Source: Streptomyces sp. NRRL WC-3626 (GTDB lineage: Bacteria > Actinomycetota > Actinomycetes > Streptomycetales > Streptomycetaceae). Taken from it: 64,000 nt of DNA. Both the position numbers and the translations under genes were made by a program. Shown here piece by piece: positions 1-8,982 of the stretch (position 1 is the stretch's first letter; each line of letters starts with the position of its first letter). Location of the stretch: NCBI RefSeq assembly GCF_000718785.1, contig NZ_JOCA01000010.1, positions 148,574 through 212,573 on the forward strand. Direction: 5' to 3'. A model generated the notes under the pieces. It searched no databases and was not told the origin of the DNA. It was given only the letters and a program-made list of their open reading frames with translations.

Positions 1-1545
1 CGTGACGTGAAGCCGTCCAACGTGCTGATCGCCGAGGACGGCCGGGTCGTACTCACCGACTTCGGCATCGCCCAGGTCGAGGGCGACCCGTCCATCACCT
101 CCACCGGCATGCTCGTCGGCGCCCCCTCCTACATCTCCCCCGAGCGGGCCCGCGGGCACAAGCCGGGCCCCGCGGCCGACCTGTGGTCGCTCGGCGGACT
201 GCTGTACGCGGCGGTGGAGGGCACACCCCCGTACGACAAGGGGTCCGCGATCGCCACGCTCACGGCGGTGATGACCGAACCCCTCGAGGAGCCGCAGAAC
301 GCGGGACCGCTCAGGGACGTCATCTACGGGCTGCTCAACAAAGACCCCGCCCAGCGACTCGACGACCGCGGCGCCCGCGCCATGCTGAACGCGATCCTCA
401 ACGCGCCGGAGGAGTCGGCGGAACCGGCGGACGCGACGAAGGTCGTACCGCTGCCCCCGCAGCCCGACGGGCTGTCGGGCGGCCGAAGCCAGCGCTCCGA
501 CGAGGCCGGCGACAAGCTGAAGGGCGCGCTGCGTTCCGTGCGCAAGGCCGCCGTGGCGGCCGGCTCCGCCGGTGCCGCCGCGGCAGCCCGCGCCAAGTCC
601 GCCGGCGGAACGACCACTTCCGCCGCACCGGCCACGCCACGGGTGCCCGCAGCCCGCTCCGGCGCGAGCGCGCCCACCAGCGCCACGTCCGCCAACCCCA
701 CGGGCAGCGGCCGCAGTTCGGGCTGGCCGGTCATGACCCCGCCGGACCTGCCCGCCAGGCCCGTACCGAGGGCGCCGCTCACCGACGTGGTGCCGAAGCG
801 GACGCTGGTCATCATCGCCGTGGTCGTCGTACTCGCCGTGCTCGCCACCGTGCTGGCCCTCACCCTCGGCGACGACGAGGGCGACAAGGCGGCAGGCGGC
901 ACCGGCGACGGCACCGTCGCCACCGGCACCCCGAGCGCCGACACCAAGGGCGACGAGAACGACGGCACCCGCACCGACGGCACCGCGACCGGGCCGGCCG
1001 GCAAGGAGACGGGGCCGGCGGCCGGAGGCGGCCGGTCCGACGACTCGGACGACTCCGCCGGTGACGAGGAGGACGACAAGGCGGAGAACGAGTCCGACGA
1101 CGGCGGCGGCACCTCCGCGGCACAGACGCACAAGGGGAACCAGGGCTACTCGATCGGCCTGCCCGAGGGCTGGAAGTACCAGTCGACCGGACCCGCCGGG
1201 GACCGGTTCACCGGGCCGGGCGGGCAGAAGCTGCTCATCGGCTGGACGACCACCCCGAAGGACGACCCGGTCGCGGACTGGACGAACCAGGAACGCGCCA
1301 TGGTGCGTTCCCAGTACCGGCGCATCCGTATCGAGTCGGTGGACTACCGGGGCTGGAACACGGCCGACTGGGAGTTCACCTACGTGGAGAGCGGGACCAA
1401 GTACCGGTCCATCGACCGGGGAACCGTCGTCGGCGACCGGCTCGGCTACGGGCTGATGTACACGGCCAAGGCCGCCGACTGGGACGGTGAGCAGCGCAAG
1501 GACACCTGGCGGACGCTGACGGAGACCTTCCGGGCCAAGTCCTGA
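1..1545 (+). CDS. Ser/Thr protein kinase, 5' end outside the window
   Basis: The gene enters the window inside the catalytic loop: the first codons read RDVKPSNV, so the ATP-binding lobe and most of the HRD motif lie upstream. DFG is at about bases 58-66, and the activation segment ends with SPERARG. The catalytic domain is followed by an Ala/Thr/Pro-rich linker, one hydrophobic membrane segment (about bases 799-867), a long acidic Gly/Asp/Thr linker, and an extracellular domain from about base 1138 beginning GYSIGLPEGW. That domain resembles the ectodomains of the kinases at 1697 and 4244. By family it is a Hanks-type membrane kinase phosphorylating cytoplasmic Ser/Thr residues in response to an outside signal; the ligand is unknown. 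It is first in a row of five kinase genes, equivalent from memory to the SCO4775-SCO4779 cluster linked to spore-wall synthesis. Confidence 0.93.
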   Translation, partial: RDVKPSNVLIAEDGRVVLTDFGIAQVEGDPSITSTGMLVGAPSYISPERARGHKPGPAADLWSLGGLLYAAVEGTPPYDKGSAIATLTAVMTEPLEEPQNAGPLRDVIYGLLNKDPAQRLDDRGARAMLNAILNAPEESAEPADATKVVPLPPQPDGLSGGRSQRSDEAGDKLKGALRSVRKAAVAAGSAGAAAAARAKSAGGTTTSAAPATPRVPAARSGASAPTSATSANPTGSGRSSGWPVMTPPDLPARPVPRAPLTDVVPKRTLVIIAVVVVLAVLATVLALTLGDDEGDKAAGGTGDGTVATGTPSADTKGDENDGTRTDGTATGPAGKETGPAAGGGRSDDSDDSAGDEEDDKAENESDDGGGTSAAQTHKGNQGYSIGLPEGWKYQSTGPAGDRFTGPGGQKLLIGWTTTPKDDPVADWTNQERAMVRSQYRRIRIESVDYRGWNTADWEFTYVESGTKYRSIDRGTVVGDRLGYGLMYTAKAADWDGEQRKDTWRTLTETFRAKS

Positions 1546-1696
1546 GCATGAGCGGATCGCGGAATGGGGAGGCAGATGTGGCATCCCCTCTCTGCGGGTT
1601 GCCTCCGGCACGTATCGTGAAAGCTTGGACAGTACGTAGCCGGAACGGCCCGCCGGCCGAACGGAACTGACCGACCGTAGTGCCGGGGGAGGCATC

Positions 1697-4093
1697 GTGG
1701 ACGACTACGCCGGACGGGTCCTCGCCGACCGCTACCGCCTGCCGCTGCCCCCCTCCGACGAGTACGAGCTGACCGAGACCCGCGCCTTCGACACCTACAG
1801 CGGGCAGGAGGTCCTGGTCAGACAGGTCCCGTTGCCCGAGGTCGTCGAGGCCGAGGTGCTGGACGCGGAAGGACTGCCCGAGGGATTCACCGCCCGTGAC
1901 TCCGGTCCGCGGCGCAGCGGTTACGGGCCCCCGCGCGGCGGTACCCGGCGGCCCGCCGACCCGGTCGTACGGCGTGCGGTCGAGGCCGCGCAGGCGGCGG
2001 CCGCCATCCCCGACCATCCGCGCCTGGACCAGGTCTTCGACGTGTTCGCGGAGGGCGGTTCGCTGTGGATAGTCAGCGAACTCGTCGCCGCGCGCCCACT
2101 GGCCGCGATGCTCGCCGAGCAGCCGCTGTCGCCGTACCGGGCGGCGGAGATCGCGTCCGACGTGCTCACCGCGCTGCGGGTGCTGCACTCGCACGGCTGG
2201 GTGCACCGCAACATCACCGCGCGCACGGTGCTGATCTGCGACGACGGCCGGGTGATGCTCACCGGCCTCGCGGTCGGCGCGGCGGAGGAAGCCCTGTGCG
2301 GGTACGACCCCGTGCCACCCCCCGACGACGAGCCCGGACAGGACGTCGTGCCCGCACCGGGCCCGGCAGCGCCGGCGGGTGCGCCGGACCCCGGGCGCGG
2401 CCCGTCCTGGCCGCCCGGCTTCGCCGCCGACCCGGATCCCACCCCCGACGCGGCCCGCCGCGCCGCCATCGAGGCACGGACCGGACGGCTCTCCGGCGGT
2501 ACGGCGGACGGTGCCCCGGCCGGCCTCACCCCCGCCGCGGCACCCAGGGCCCTCGACAGCGCGGGCGACGTACGGGCCGCCCGCGCGGGAGCGATCGCCG
2601 CGTACCGGGCCGGCGCCCGCGCCGCCGCCCGCGTGCAGGAGGCCCAGCAGAACGGCCGTACGGCCCTGCCCGCCGCCAAGGACGGCACCGCGCAGGTCAC
2701 CCGGCCCGGCGACGAGCGGCCCGCCGCGATCCCGCCCGGCCGGATAGCCGACCCCTACGGCGTGGGCGGCGCCCCCGAGGCGCCCGCGGCCCTGGAACCG
2801 GCGGCGGCCGCCACCCCGCCCACCAGCTGGGACGACCTCGTGGCCCACACCCCCGCCCGCCGGGGCCCGGCCACCGCACTGGCCGCCGAACGGGCACGGC
2901 AGGCCCGTATGGCCGTCGTCGGACCCGTGACCGAGCGGTGGGCGCCCGAGCAGGCCGGGCCCGTGCACGAGAACTGGCAGCTGGCCGCCCCGATCGGCCC
3001 CGCCACCGACCTCTGGGCCCTGGGCTCCCTGCTGTTCCGGGCCGTCCAGGGGCACGCGCCCTACCCGGAGGAGTCGACGGCCGAGCTGGTGCAGCTGGTG
3101 TGCGCCGAACCGCCCGCCTTCGCCGAGGAGTGCGGGCCGCTGCGGCCGGTCGTGGAGTCGCTGCTGCGCCAGGACCCCACCGAGCGCCTCGACTTCGAGG
3201 AACTGCGCGGCTGGCTGCGTTCCCTGGTGCGCTCGGCGCCCGAGCCCGAGGCCGGTCTGAACGTCATCACGGCGCCGCCCGTCGACGCCCGCAAGCTGCC
3301 CGTCATACGGCGCCGGGGCGAGCTGGTGCGCAGGCGCCGCGCCGGGCTCCCCGCACACCACGGGCGGCACAAGCGGGCCAGACAGGACGCGGGCTCCCCG
3401 CGCCGGCTCGGCCGCGCCCTGCTTCTGCTGGTCCTGCTCGTCATGGCGGCGGCGATCGCGTACGCCATGCTGTTCCTGCCCAAGTCCGGTCAGGGCGCGC
3501 CGGACTCCGCCGACCGCACCGGAACCGCCGGTCAGGCGAGTCCCGCACCGAGCCCGAGCGCCGCACCGGACACGGAGAAGGAGTCCCCGAAACCGGAGGA
3601 CACCGAGGCCTCCACCGAGACGCAGACCAACGGCCCCGACGTCGCCGACGGCTTCACCCTGGCCAAGGACCCCGAGGGCTTCCGGATCGCCGTCGCCGAG
3701 GGCTGGCAGCGCACCCCGAAGAACGGCAGCGGTCAAGTCGTCTACGCCAAGGGCGGCTTCGAGCTGATCGTCGTCCCCGGCCGGGACAGCGCGCAGAGCT
3801 ACGGCAGCGACCCCATGGCCTACCAGCGCGACGACGAACGCGAGCTCCAGCCCTACCGCGACTCCAGCTGGGCCACCTCGACCGGTCTGAAGACCATCGA
3901 GGTCGGCGGACGCACCATGGCCGAGGGTCAGTTCACCTGGACGGGCAACGGCGGCGAGCTGTACGTCCGCAACCTCGCGGCGCTCATCGACGGCCGCTTC
4001 CACGTGATCCAGGTACGCGGACCGGAGTCCGAGCGGGACGAGGTGACCCGCCTCTACGAGCAGGCCGCGGCTACTTACCGGTACACCGGCTGA
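1697..4093 (+). CDS. Membrane pseudokinase of the Ser/Thr kinase family
   Basis: The 798-residue protein starts at a GTG after a GGGGGAGG-type ribosome site. The fold markers of a kinase remain (a hinge-like WIVSELV segment, a catalytic-loop-like segment near 170, ATDLWALGSL in the C-lobe), but the catalytic residues are gone. There is no GxGxxG loop near residue 15-25. The usual AxK lysine position reads VLVRQV. HRD is H170-R171-N172, and DFG is replaced by TGL at 189-191. Roughly residues 200-395 are a Pro/Ala-rich insertion in the activation-segment position. A membrane segment lies near 573-594, followed by a Ser/Pro/Thr linker and an extracellular domain related to those of the neighbouring kinases (GFRIAVAEGW). 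Likely role, by inference: a non-catalytic scaffold or allosteric partner of the adjacent kinases. Confidence 0.92.
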   Translation: MDDYAGRVLADRYRLPLPPSDEYELTETRAFDTYSGQEVLVRQVPLPEVVEAEVLDAEGLPEGFTARDSGPRRSGYGPPRGGTRRPADPVVRRAVEAAQAAAAIPDHPRLDQVFDVFAEGGSLWIVSELVAARPLAAMLAEQPLSPYRAAEIASDVLTALRVLHSHGWVHRNITARTVLICDDGRVMLTGLAVGAAEEALCGYDPVPPPDDEPGQDVVPAPGPAAPAGAPDPGRGPSWPPGFAADPDPTPDAARRAAIEARTGRLSGGTADGAPAGLTPAAAPRALDSAGDVRAARAGAIAAYRAGARAAARVQEAQQNGRTALPAAKDGTAQVTRPGDERPAAIPPGRIADPYGVGGAPEAPAALEPAAAATPPTSWDDLVAHTPARRGPATALAAERARQARMAVVGPVTERWAPEQAGPVHENWQLAAPIGPATDLWALGSLLFRAVQGHAPYPEESTAELVQLVCAEPPAFAEECGPLRPVVESLLRQDPTERLDFEELRGWLRSLVRSAPEPEAGLNVITAPPVDARKLPVIRRRGELVRRRRAGLPAHHGRHKRARQDAGSPRRLGRALLLLVLLVMAAAIAYAMLFLPKSGQGAPDSADRTGTAGQASPAPSPSAAPDTEKESPKPEDTEASTETQTNGPDVADGFTLAKDPEGFRIAVAEGWQRTPKNGSGQVVYAKGGFELIVVPGRDSAQSYGSDPMAYQRDDERELQPYRDSSWATSTGLKTIEVGGRTMAEGQFTWTGNGGELYVRNLAALIDGRFHVIQVRGPESERDEVTRLYEQAAATYRYTG

Positions 4094-4243
4094 ACCTCCG
4101 GCCACACGCATGCGCAGGCGTTTTGGTTGCCTCGCGCCTCATTGAGCGACAACTGTCACAGTGCGGTCTCCATGACACGTCGTCGGTTCCCAGGACGGGG
4201 CGGCGTATTTACGCTGACCCTGTCAAGACCATTGCGGGGCAAC

Positions 4244-5869
4244 GTGAATCAGATGCAGGGCTCGCTCGTCGCGGGCCGCTACCGACTCGGCGAATCCATC
4301 GGGAGCGGTGGCATGGGCCGGGTGTGGCGCGCCCATGACGAGGTGCTGCACCGGGCCGTCGCGATCAAGGAACTGACGGCGGCACTCTACGTCTCCGACA
4401 GCGAACAGGCCACGCTGCTGGCGCGCACCCGCGCGGAGGCGCGGGCTGCCGCACGGATCAACCACTCCGCCGTCGTCACCGTGCACGACGTGCTGGAGCA
4501 CGACGGCCGGCCGTGGATCGTGATGGAGCTGGTCGAGGGCCACTCGCTGGCCGACGCGGTGAAGGAGCGGGAACGCGTCGAACCGCGCGAGGCCGCGCGT
4601 ATCGGCCTGTGGGTGCTGCGCGCGCTGCGCGCCGCCCACTCCGCCGGAGTGCTGCACCGCGACGTCAAGCCCGGCAACGTCCTCCTCGGCACGGACGGCC
4701 GGGTGCTGCTCACCGACTTCGGCATCGCGCAGATAGACGGCGACACGGCCATCACCCGCACCGGCGAGGTCGTCGGCTCGGTCGACTACCTCGCACCCGA
4801 ACGGGTCCGCGGCCACGACCCGGGCCCCTCCTCCGACCTGTGGGCGCTCGGCGCGACGCTGTACACGGCGGTGGAGGGCAGGTCCCCGTTCCGCCGCACC
4901 TCGCCCCTGACCACCATGCAGGCGGTCGTCGAGGAGGAGGCCGAGGAACCACGCCACGCCGGCCCGCTCGGGCCCGTCATCACCGCACTCCTGCGCAAGG
5001 ATCCGGCCGGCCGTCCCGACGCGGCCCAGGCCGAGCAGCTGCTCGCCGAGGCGGCCGAGGGACGCAGGCCACAGGCCGCGCAGGGATATGTGCCGACGCA
5101 GGCCGTCGACGCCCCCGCCCCCTTGCCGTACGACACCAGGCCCGAGGGGGCACCGCGGTATCCGCAGGGCGGGCCCACGACGGCACAGCAGCCGTACGGG
5201 CCGCCCGCCACGCCCCGCAGGCGGGTGCGCGGGCGGGTGATCGCCCTGGTCGTCGTGGTGGCCGCGCTCATCGGCGGGGGGACCGCCGTGATGCTCCAGC
5301 AGCAGGACGACCGCGGCGGTGACACCACGGCCGGCCCCTCGACGAGCCCGACCGCGACACCCGGCCCCGTGAAGACCGGCGAGACCGAATCGCCGGGGAA
5401 CCTCCCCGAGGGCTGGGTGCGCCGCACCGACCCCTACGGCTTCAGCATCGTGCTGCCCGGCGAGGAGTGGGAGCGCGAGGTCTTCGACGAGGCGACCCGG
5501 CAGGTCGACTACACGCCCGACGGCGGCAAGCACTTCATCCGGATCGCCATGGACGAGGCGCCCGACTTCGACGACCCGTACGAGCACCTGAGTTCGCTGG
5601 ACCAGCAGATCGGGGAGCGTCTGGTCGCCTACCAGCGGGTGGGCCTGGACCGTCGCGTCTACCGGGACCGTGACAGCGCCCGGCTGGAGTACAGCTGGAC
5701 CGCGCTGGCCAAGGACACCGAGTTCCCGGGGCCGCGTCAGGCGGTCGACCAGATGTACATCTCGCGGGACGGGATCGAGTACGCGATCTACATGTCGGGG
5801 CCGGCCGAGGACTGGGCCACGACCGGCGCACAGTTCGAGACAGTCCTCAAGGGCTGGCGCGAGCCCTGA
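4244..5869 (+). CDS. Membrane Ser/Thr protein kinase
   Basis: A Hanks-type kinase of 541 residues. The glycine loop GSGGMG lies near residue 20, followed by the lysine in VAIKEL, HRDVKPGN, DFGIAQ and an APERVRG end to the activation segment, so all catalytic residues are present. A membrane segment falls at about 331-350, then a Thr/Pro linker and an extracellular domain beginning near GFSIVLPG that resembles those of the flanking kinases. The open frame extends upstream to 4127, but the GTG at 4244 (VNQMQG) is preferred because the kinase domain follows within about ten residues and the upstream residues look non-coding. ATG at 4253 is the alternative. Syntenic with SCO4777 from memory. Confidence 0.92.
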   Translation: MNQMQGSLVAGRYRLGESIGSGGMGRVWRAHDEVLHRAVAIKELTAALYVSDSEQATLLARTRAEARAAARINHSAVVTVHDVLEHDGRPWIVMELVEGHSLADAVKERERVEPREAARIGLWVLRALRAAHSAGVLHRDVKPGNVLLGTDGRVLLTDFGIAQIDGDTAITRTGEVVGSVDYLAPERVRGHDPGPSSDLWALGATLYTAVEGRSPFRRTSPLTTMQAVVEEEAEEPRHAGPLGPVITALLRKDPAGRPDAAQAEQLLAEAAEGRRPQAAQGYVPTQAVDAPAPLPYDTRPEGAPRYPQGGPTTAQQPYGPPATPRRRVRGRVIALVVVVAALIGGGTAVMLQQQDDRGGDTTAGPSTSPTATPGPVKTGETESPGNLPEGWVRRTDPYGFSIVLPGEEWEREVFDEATRQVDYTPDGGKHFIRIAMDEAPDFDDPYEHLSSLDQQIGERLVAYQRVGLDRRVYRDRDSARLEYSWTALAKDTEFPGPRQAVDQMYISRDGIEYAIYMSGPAEDWATTGAQFETVLKGWREP

Positions 5870-5932
5870 CCTCCGGGGCGGGACCGGGCGTCACCGCTTG
5901 GCCGAATCGCCGTACCGGAGGGAGCGCATCCG

Positions 5933-7123
5933 GTGGGGCATGATGGGCCCATGGGGACCGACGGGGACGCAGAGAACGCGACCGCGAGGACCAACGGCCG
6001 TGTCATAGCGGGTCGTTACCGGCTGGAGGCGAGGCTCGGGCGCGGCGGAATGGGCGTCGTCTGGCGGGCCACCGATCAGCTGCTCGGGCGGGGTGTCGCC
6101 GTCAAGGAACTGCCCCTCGACGAGACGCTGTCCGCGGCGGACGCCCGGCGGCAGCGGGACCGCACCCTGCGGGAGGCGCGTGCGCTGGCCCAGCTGAGCC
6201 ACCCGCACATCATCGTCGTCCACGACGTCGTCGAGGACGACGACCGCCCGTACATCGTCCTGGAGCTGATCGACGGGCCGTCCCTCGCCGACCGGATCGC
6301 CGAACAGGGCCCGGTCGACGCGGCGGAGGCCGCCCGGATCGGCGTCGACCTGCTCGCCGCGCTGCGCGCCGCCCATACGGCCGGTGTGCTGCACCGCGAC
6401 CTCAAGCCCGCCAACGTCCTGCTGGAGAACGGCACCGACCGGGTCGTCCTCACCGACTTCGGCATCGCCCGCGTGTCGGGCTCCACCACGCTCACCGAGA
6501 CCGGCACCTTCGTCGGCTCGCCCGAGTACACCGCCCCCGAGCGGATGTCCGGCGCCAGGACGGGCCCCGAGTCCGACCTGTGGTCGCTGGGCGCGCTGCT
6601 GTGCACGGCGCTCAGCGGCGAGTCGCCGTTCCGGCGGGACTCCCTCGGCGGGGTCCTGCACGCGGTCGTCGTCGACGAGATCCGGCCGCCCACCCAGGCG
6701 GAGCCGATCCTGCCGGTCGTACGCGGCCTGCTGGAGCGCGACCCCGACCGCCGCCTCGACGCGGACCGGGCCGAACGGATGCTGCGGACCTTTCGCGAGA
6801 CGGGCCGTACGCCGGAGTCCGCGCCGCCCGGACTGCTGCCCCCGCAACCCCGCAGGCGAACCCCGGTGCGGCAGGAGGAACCGCGGGAGCGTCCCGTACG
6901 GCGGCAGCCCGCGAAAGGCACCCTCGTCGCCGCGCTGGCGGTCGCCGCGATGGCCGGCGCGGGCGTGTCGGCGGCCGCGCTGCTCACCCAGGACCGGGGC
7001 GGCGACGGAGGCGGTACGCCGACGAGCACCGCGCCCGAGACACCCGCGAGCCCCACCGGGTCCCCGAGCCCCTCGCCCACGGACTCGGCCACCGGGACGC
7101 AAAGCCCCGTAAACGGGAGATAA
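5933..7123 (+). CDS. Membrane Ser/Thr protein kinase with short extracellular tail
   Basis: The 396-residue kinase starts at GTG 5933, eight bases after GGAGGGAG; ATG 5951 is an alternative. All catalytic motifs are intact: GRGGMG, VAVKEL, HRDLKPAN, DFGIAR and APERMSG. One membrane segment lies at about 329-351. Unlike its four neighbours it has no folded ectodomain, only about 45 residues rich in Thr, Pro and Ser. It probably acts through cytoplasmic or membrane partners. By position it matches PkaI (SCO4778), reported to act on the spore-wall synthesising complex; that link is from memory and rests on gene order. Confidence 0.92.
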   Translation: MGHDGPMGTDGDAENATARTNGRVIAGRYRLEARLGRGGMGVVWRATDQLLGRGVAVKELPLDETLSAADARRQRDRTLREARALAQLSHPHIIVVHDVVEDDDRPYIVLELIDGPSLADRIAEQGPVDAAEAARIGVDLLAALRAAHTAGVLHRDLKPANVLLENGTDRVVLTDFGIARVSGSTTLTETGTFVGSPEYTAPERMSGARTGPESDLWSLGALLCTALSGESPFRRDSLGGVLHAVVVDEIRPPTQAEPILPVVRGLLERDPDRRLDADRAERMLRTFRETGRTPESAPPGLLPPQPRRRTPVRQEEPRERPVRRQPAKGTLVAALAVAAMAGAGVSAAALLTQDRGGDGGGTPTSTAPETPASPTGSPSPSPTDSATGTQSPVNGR

Positions 7124-7203
7124 GTTCCCGCGCGAGTCACGGGTCTGTGACCGGTCGGTGTTCGAAGTGGATACGTGAGGGCTTGGCGCGATATGGATGG
7201 ACC

Positions 7204-8853
7204 ATGAGCAGCAACGGGGGAGCCCGCCACGGGGCCGACGAGCCGACCAGTTTCGGCCTGCAACCGCCGAACCCGAACCCGCCCGCGTCGGTGCCGCATC
7301 CCGACAACCCGTACGCGGCGCCGACCGCGGTGGTTCCGGCGCCGGCGCAGCCGCGGACGCCGGACGAACCGGGCGCCGGCCGCCTGATCGCGGGCCGTTA
7401 CCGGCTGCTCTCCAAGCTCGGACACGGCGGCATGGGCACGGTGTGGCGGGCCAAGGACGAGACCGTGGACCGCGAGGTCGCCGTCAAGGAACCCCGCGTC
7501 CCGGACCACCTTCCCGAACGTGAACGCTCCAACGCCTTCGAACGGATGCGCCGCGAGGCCCGCGCCGCCGCCCGGCTCGACCATCCCGCGGTGGTCGACG
7601 TCCACGACGTCGCCGTGGTGGACGGCCGGCCGTGGATCGTGATGGAGCTGGTCCAGGGCCGCTCGCTGGGCGCCGTACTGCAGGACGAGGGCACCCTCCC
7701 CGCGCGCGAGGCCGCCAGGGTCGGCCTGGAGGTGCTCGGCGCGCTGGAGGCCGCGCACGCGGCCGGCATCCTGCACCGGGACGTCAAGCCGGACAACGTG
7801 CTGCTGGGCCGGTACGACCGGGTCGTCCTCACCGACTTCGGCATCGCCCAGATCGAGGGCGAGACCAATCTGACCGACACCGGCGGCTTCGTCGGTTCGC
7901 CCGAGTACATCGCCCCGGAACGGGTGCTGGGCCAGCGCCCCGGCCCCGCCTCCGACCTGTGGTCGCTCGGCGTGGTGCTGTACGCGGCGACGGAGGGCGT
8001 GTCCCCGTTCCGCCGCAGCAACACGCCCGCCACCCTCCAGTCGGTCCTCAACGCCACCCCGGCGGCGCCCGCCGCCGCGCAGGGGCCGCTGGCCGACGTC
8101 ATCACCGGGCTGCTGCAGAAGGACCCGGCACGCCGTCCGAACGCCGCCCAGGTCCGCGCCGCACTCGAGACGGCCGCGAACCCGCCCGCCCCCGTGCCCA
8201 CCCAGGTCGTCCGGGTCGCCGACGGCGGCAAGGGCGTACGGATCGGCCGCAAGACGCTGCTGGCGCTCGGCGCGGCGGTCGTCGCGGGAGCGGTGGCCGC
8301 CTACCTGGTGATCGCCGACCCGTTCGCGGGACCGCTGCCGGACGGCTGGAAGCGGCACGACCTCGGGGACCGGGTGGGTTCCGCCATCGCGGTGCCGGCG
8401 GGCTTCGTCAAGGAGGAACCGCCCGAGGACGCGGACGGGACCTCCGCCGCCTTCAGCGATCCGAGCGGCCTGGTGCGGGTCGAGGTGGACCGTGACCTCA
8501 AGGCCGAGGACGAGACCGGTGAGATCCCGGGCTCGGCCTCCGAGCAGGCCTTCGCCCACTGGGAGGAGCTCAGGGACGGCGACTACAGCGCCGGCGTCGC
8601 CGCGACCCCCGCCCCGAAGGGCAAGCCGCGCGAGACCACGTACAAGGACCACGAGGCCGCTTCGAACACCGTCGTCTTCACGACGACCACCAATCCGCCG
8701 GTGGTGCGCGAGGTGCGGGCCCTGTACTACCGCAACAAGGACGGTGACATGTACCGGCTGTGGATCAACTACCCCGGCAAGGGCCACTTCACCGAGGACG
8801 GCCGCGAGATCGCCCGGACGGTCATCGACTCGTGGGACATCCACAAGCTCTGA
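7204..8853 (+). CDS. Membrane Ser/Thr protein kinase with ectodomain
   Basis: A 549-residue kinase with an N-terminal Pro/Ala/Asn-rich cytoplasmic extension of about 60 residues, unusual for this cluster. The kinase domain runs from about residue 61 (AGRYRL, GHGGMG, VAVKEP, HRDVKPDN, DFGIAQ, APERVLG). A membrane segment lies at 351-369, followed directly by an extracellular domain starting LPDGWKRH that ends at the C-terminus. ATG 7204 was chosen; the open frame reaches further upstream but lacks a convincing ribosome site and overlaps the previous kinase gene. Last of the five-kinase row and possibly co-transcribed with it, since the gaps are only 63 to 151 bp apart from the 4094-4243 interval. 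Confidence 0.93.
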   Translation: MSSNGGARHGADEPTSFGLQPPNPNPPASVPHPDNPYAAPTAVVPAPAQPRTPDEPGAGRLIAGRYRLLSKLGHGGMGTVWRAKDETVDREVAVKEPRVPDHLPERERSNAFERMRREARAAARLDHPAVVDVHDVAVVDGRPWIVMELVQGRSLGAVLQDEGTLPAREAARVGLEVLGALEAAHAAGILHRDVKPDNVLLGRYDRVVLTDFGIAQIEGETNLTDTGGFVGSPEYIAPERVLGQRPGPASDLWSLGVVLYAATEGVSPFRRSNTPATLQSVLNATPAAPAAAQGPLADVITGLLQKDPARRPNAAQVRAALETAANPPAPVPTQVVRVADGGKGVRIGRKTLLALGAAVVAGAVAAYLVIADPFAGPLPDGWKRHDLGDRVGSAIAVPAGFVKEEPPEDADGTSAAFSDPSGLVRVEVDRDLKAEDETGEIPGSASEQAFAHWEELRDGDYSAGVAATPAPKGKPRETTYKDHEAASNTVVFTTTTNPPVVREVRALYYRNKDGDMYRLWINYPGKGHFTEDGREIARTVIDSWDIHKL

Positions 8854-8982
8854 GGCGGGCATCGTCCGTCAACGCCCTGATCAGGGGCTTTGTTGCCAGC
8901 GTTCACTGGCGATGTGTGAGCGGACGGTGAATCCGTTACCGACGGGTACACAAAGTGTTCCGGCGGGCATACCCTGCGGCTC

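Noticed and set aside
1376..4111. Long open frame on the minus strand opposite the pseudokinase
   Set aside because: High GC keeps antisense frames open; composition and codon pattern are those of a shadow of the plus-strand gene. The same holds for the long minus-strand frames at 6076-8862 and 29588-32329.
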